From: Brevundimonas sp. UBA4609
GTDB lineage: Bacteria > Pseudomonadota > Alphaproteobacteria > Caulobacterales > Caulobacteraceae
Length of the DNA stretch: 14,827 nt
NCBI GenBank assembly: GCA_002386585.1
Contig: DGIZ01000220.1
Location: forward strand, 1-14,827
Direction of reading: 5' to 3'
Below the pieces are notes generated by a model that saw nothing but the letters and a program-made list of their open reading frames with translations, made no database searches and had not been told where the DNA came from. The translations under genes were made by a program, and so were the position numbers. Within the stretch, counting starts at the first letter, position 1. Each line of letters begins with the position of its first letter. Below, piece after piece: positions 14,098 to 14,827 of the stretch.

Positions 14098-14827
14098 GAC
14101 GCGCCTGGGCGGCTCGGAAGGCCTGGTCCACGGCGGCGTAAAGTCGATCATGGGTGACCGGCTTGGCCAGATGGCCGTCCATGCCTACGCCCAGGCATCG
14201 CGCGGCGTCCTCGGGCATGGCGTCGGCGGTCACCGCCAGAACCACCGCCTGCGCGGAGGCCGCGCCGCCGTCGCGGATCATCTGCGTCGCCTCCAGCCCG
14301 TTCAGGCGCGGCATCCGCACATCCATCAGAATCAGGTCGAAGATCTCCAGGGCGGCCCTACCGACAGCGTCGCGTCCGTCCACGGCCTCCGCCACGGCGC
14401 AGCCCGCCGCCTCCATCATGGTCCGCAGCATCAGACGATTGGTCGGATGGTCGTCCACCACCAGAACCCGAAGCGACGACGCCGCATCCGTCAACCCGCC
14501 CGGGCTCTCGACGTCTGTTTCAATCGCACTCAGGTCCAGTTGCGCCGTCAGGGTGAAGACGGAGCCCTGCGTCGAGGTCCGGCTCAGGATCACGTCGCCG
14601 CCCATGGCCCTGGCGTGTCGCCGAGCGGCCGGCAGGCCCAGGCCCGCGCCGCCATGGCGACGGTTCAGGGAATCATCGCCCAACTGGAACAGGTCGAACA
14701 GCACCGGCTCCAGCTCCGGCGCGATCCCCGGCCCCATGTCCCGCACCGTCAGGGTCAGCCGACCGCCGTCCAGGCGCGCCTTGAGAGCCACGCGTCCCTG
14801 GTCGGTGAATTTGACGGCGTTGGACAG
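14087..14827 (-). CDS. Hybrid sensor histidine kinase / response regulator, C-terminal part (runs off window)
   Basis: Partial gene: 246 codons from the right edge to the TAG at 14089-14087; its 5' end lies outside the window. The visible protein starts within the kinase N-box (LSNAVKFTDQG). It continues with G1 RDMGPGIAP (29-37), an F-box-like DLFQLGDDS and G2 GGAGLGLPAARR (59-70) of an HATPase_c domain. After a linker, a receiver domain begins about residue 119: VLVVDDHPTN with acidic D125 and D126, phospho-acceptor D169 in LILMDVRMPRLNG, T200 in AVTADAM and K222 in LAKPV. All receiver residues are present, so the phosphorelay function is plausible. There is no Hpt domain; the protein ends after the receiver. 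Its sensor part and therefore its signal are unseen. Confidence 0.9.
   Translation of the reverse strand: MSNAVKFTDQGRVALKARLDGGRLTLTVRDMGPGIAPELEPVLFDLFQLGDDSLNRRHGGAGLGLPAARRHARAMGGDVILSRTSTQGSVFTLTAQLDLSAIETDVESPGGLTDAASSLRVLVVDDHPTNRLMLRTMMEAAGCAVAEAVDGRDAVGRAALEIFDLILMDVRMPRLNGLEATQMIRDGGAASAQAVVLAVTADAMPEDAARCLGVGMDGHLAKPVTHDRLYAAVDQAFRAAQARLAA

Noticed and set aside
1..14827. CRISPR arrays, insertion sequences, toxin-antitoxin or phage genes
   Set aside because: No regularly spaced repeats, transposase or integrase motifs, or terminal inverted repeats with target duplications were seen on either strand.

Overview
This window looks like a chromosomal segment of a high-GC alphaproteobacterium. 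The Caulobacterales are most likely, and a Brevundimonas or Caulobacter relative fits best. The reasons are the strong GC bias at third codon positions, the rpmH-rnpA-yidC-engB block, the alphaproteobacterial style of YidC and NrdB, and GANTC (CcrM-type) sites near promoters. The placement comes from reading the sequence, not from a search. I see no mobile element, CRISPR array, tRNA or rRNA. Coding density is very high and no gene-free stretch exceeds about 180 bases.

Left part (1-4403): the 5' end of a trehalose-6-phosphate phosphatase gene (otsB) on the minus strand diverges from a plus-strand surface-polysaccharide operon. That operon holds an arabinose-5-phosphate isomerase (KpsF/KdsD), a GT4 glycosyltransferase joined to it by a 1-base stop/start overlap, a Wza-type outer-membrane polysaccharide export lipoprotein, and a small unknown protein. 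Two back-to-back hairpins lie between the last two genes. Together these genes would supply a Kdo precursor, add a sugar and export a capsule or exopolysaccharide.

Middle part, minus strand (4400-9126): a luciferase-like flavin monooxygenase overlaps the end of the polysaccharide operon tail to tail. Reading leftward on the minus strand, the core block is rpmH (L34), rnpA (RNase P protein), yidC (membrane insertase), engB (ribosome-assembly GTPase), and then a DUF3617 lipoprotein. A clear sigma-70-type promoter sits upstream of rpmH.

Right part (9307-14827): a TVP38/TMEM64-type (VTT) membrane protein and a two-transmembrane sensor histidine kinase overlap by 4 bases on the plus strand. They are followed by a small secreted Ala/Gln/Glu-rich protein with a possible EcfG-type promoter. 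Convergent to it is nrdB (class I ribonucleotide reductase small subunit), which has a clear rho-independent terminator and a pair of NrdR-like boxes at the far end. A divergent glutathione S-transferase gene and the C-terminal part of a hybrid histidine kinase/response regulator (running off the window) close the segment.

Most of the window is ordinary housekeeping and envelope DNA. I did not find a convincing new defence or mobile system. The items most worth checking are the paired hairpins at 3874-3940, the NrdR-like boxes spaced 31 bp apart, the translationally coupled VTT-kinase pair, and the possible stress promoter before the small secreted protein.
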